Below the pieces are notes generated by a model. It was not told where the DNA came from. It did not search any database and was given only the letters and a program-made list of their open reading frames with translations. The translations under genes and the position numbers were made by a program. Source: JAFGPL01 sp963781805 (GTDB taxonomy: Bacteria; Bacteroidota; Bacteroidia; Bacteroidales; UBA10428). Taken from it: a DNA stretch of 64,000 nt. Shown here in pieces: positions 63,905-64,000 of this stretch (positions are counted from its first letter, which is position 1; each line of letters starts with the position of its first letter). The DNA lies in contig CAWAHF010000004.1 of assembly GCA_963781805.1 (NCBI GenBank), positions 2,232,001 to 2,296,000 of the forward strand, in the 5' to 3' direction.

Positions 63905-64000
63905 TCAGGTACTATAATTATAAGGTCTCTCTGTAACCACCGGAACCGTTTCAAAATTTTCAAGCGGCGGAGGACTTGGAACCTGCCATTCCAACGTTTT
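63905..64000 (-). CDS. coxA: Cytochrome c oxidase subunit I, C-terminal end (cut by window edge)
   Basis: The last 31 codons lie in the window, stop at 63905-63907. The residues KTLEWQVPSPPPLENFETVP and then VVTERPYNYST carry the TLEW...SPPP C-terminal pattern of haem-copper oxidase subunit I. The catalytic core is beyond the window. It is the upstream gene of the cox unit shown here. Confidence 0.9.
   Translation of the reverse strand, partial: KTLEWQVPSPPPLENFETVPVVTERPYNYST

Overview
The window reads as a chromosomal segment of a Bacteroidota bacterium, low in G+C and probably near Bacteroidales/Marinilabiliales; genus cannot be fixed from this sequence. Supporting signs are a type B type IX secretion (T9SS) C-terminal sorting domain, a GWxTD lipoprotein, promoters of the Bacteroidota TTG / TAnnTTTG type with few Shine-Dalgarno sites, an extra EF-G-like factor of the kind known in Bacteroides, ribosomal proteins of Bacteroidota type, and a full aerobic menaquinone / haem-copper oxidase complement. 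No tRNA, rRNA, CRISPR array, prophage or complete insertion sequence was seen.

Layout. 1-2.6 kb: nitrogen assimilation (5' end of an ammonium transporter cut by the window edge, asnA, a divergent Lrp/AsnC regulator). 2.6-9.2 kb: minus-strand housekeeping genes (rlmB, GWxTD lipoprotein, ABC-F ATPase, UvrD/PcrA-like helicase). 9.5-13.2 kb: a T9SS cargo protein convergent with an EF-G paralog whose GTPase motifs are degenerate. 13.8-33.2 kb: an almost unbroken str-S10-spc-alpha ribosomal superoperon (rpsL to rplQ, with secY, map, infA and rpoA inside and no tuf), then enolase. rplV in this run is interrupted by a -1 frame change exactly at an A_AAA_AAG heptamer. 33.4-34.7 kb: citrate synthase, followed by a 241-bp inverted-repeat (MITE/REP-like) element. 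35-37 kb: a D-threonine-aldolase-like PLP enzyme and an SGNH hydrolase. 37.2-40.6 kb: an NfnAB-type electron-bifurcating transhydrogenase pair with a dihydroorotate-dehydrogenase-like protein. 40.8-46.1 kb: a 1535-residue protein with four GAF-like repeats, two receiver-like domains and a PPDK-type ATP-grasp domain, paired with a LuxR-type regulator whose receiver lacks the phosphoacceptor Asp. 46.3-47.6 kb: glutamate dehydrogenase. 48.1-53.4 kb: PBP1C, a GH127 glycosidase and a small Cys-rich protein. 53.9-61.1 kb: menaquinone operon (hotdog thioesterase, menF, menD, menB, menA, menC, menE). 61.3-64 kb: a small lipoprotein and a haem-copper oxidase operon (coxA 3' end, subunits III, IV and a cytochrome c-fused subunit II).

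How it fits together. Ammonium uptake, AsnA and GdhA cover ammonium capture; Nfn-like enzyme, citrate synthase and enolase cover central redox and carbon metabolism; the men operon supplies the quinone feeding an aerobic chain ending in the caa3-like oxidase. The least described locus is the giant sensor/ATP-grasp protein with its pseudo-receiver regulator at 40.8-46.1 kb. The most surprising sequence-level features are the rplV frameshift and the EF-G paralog.
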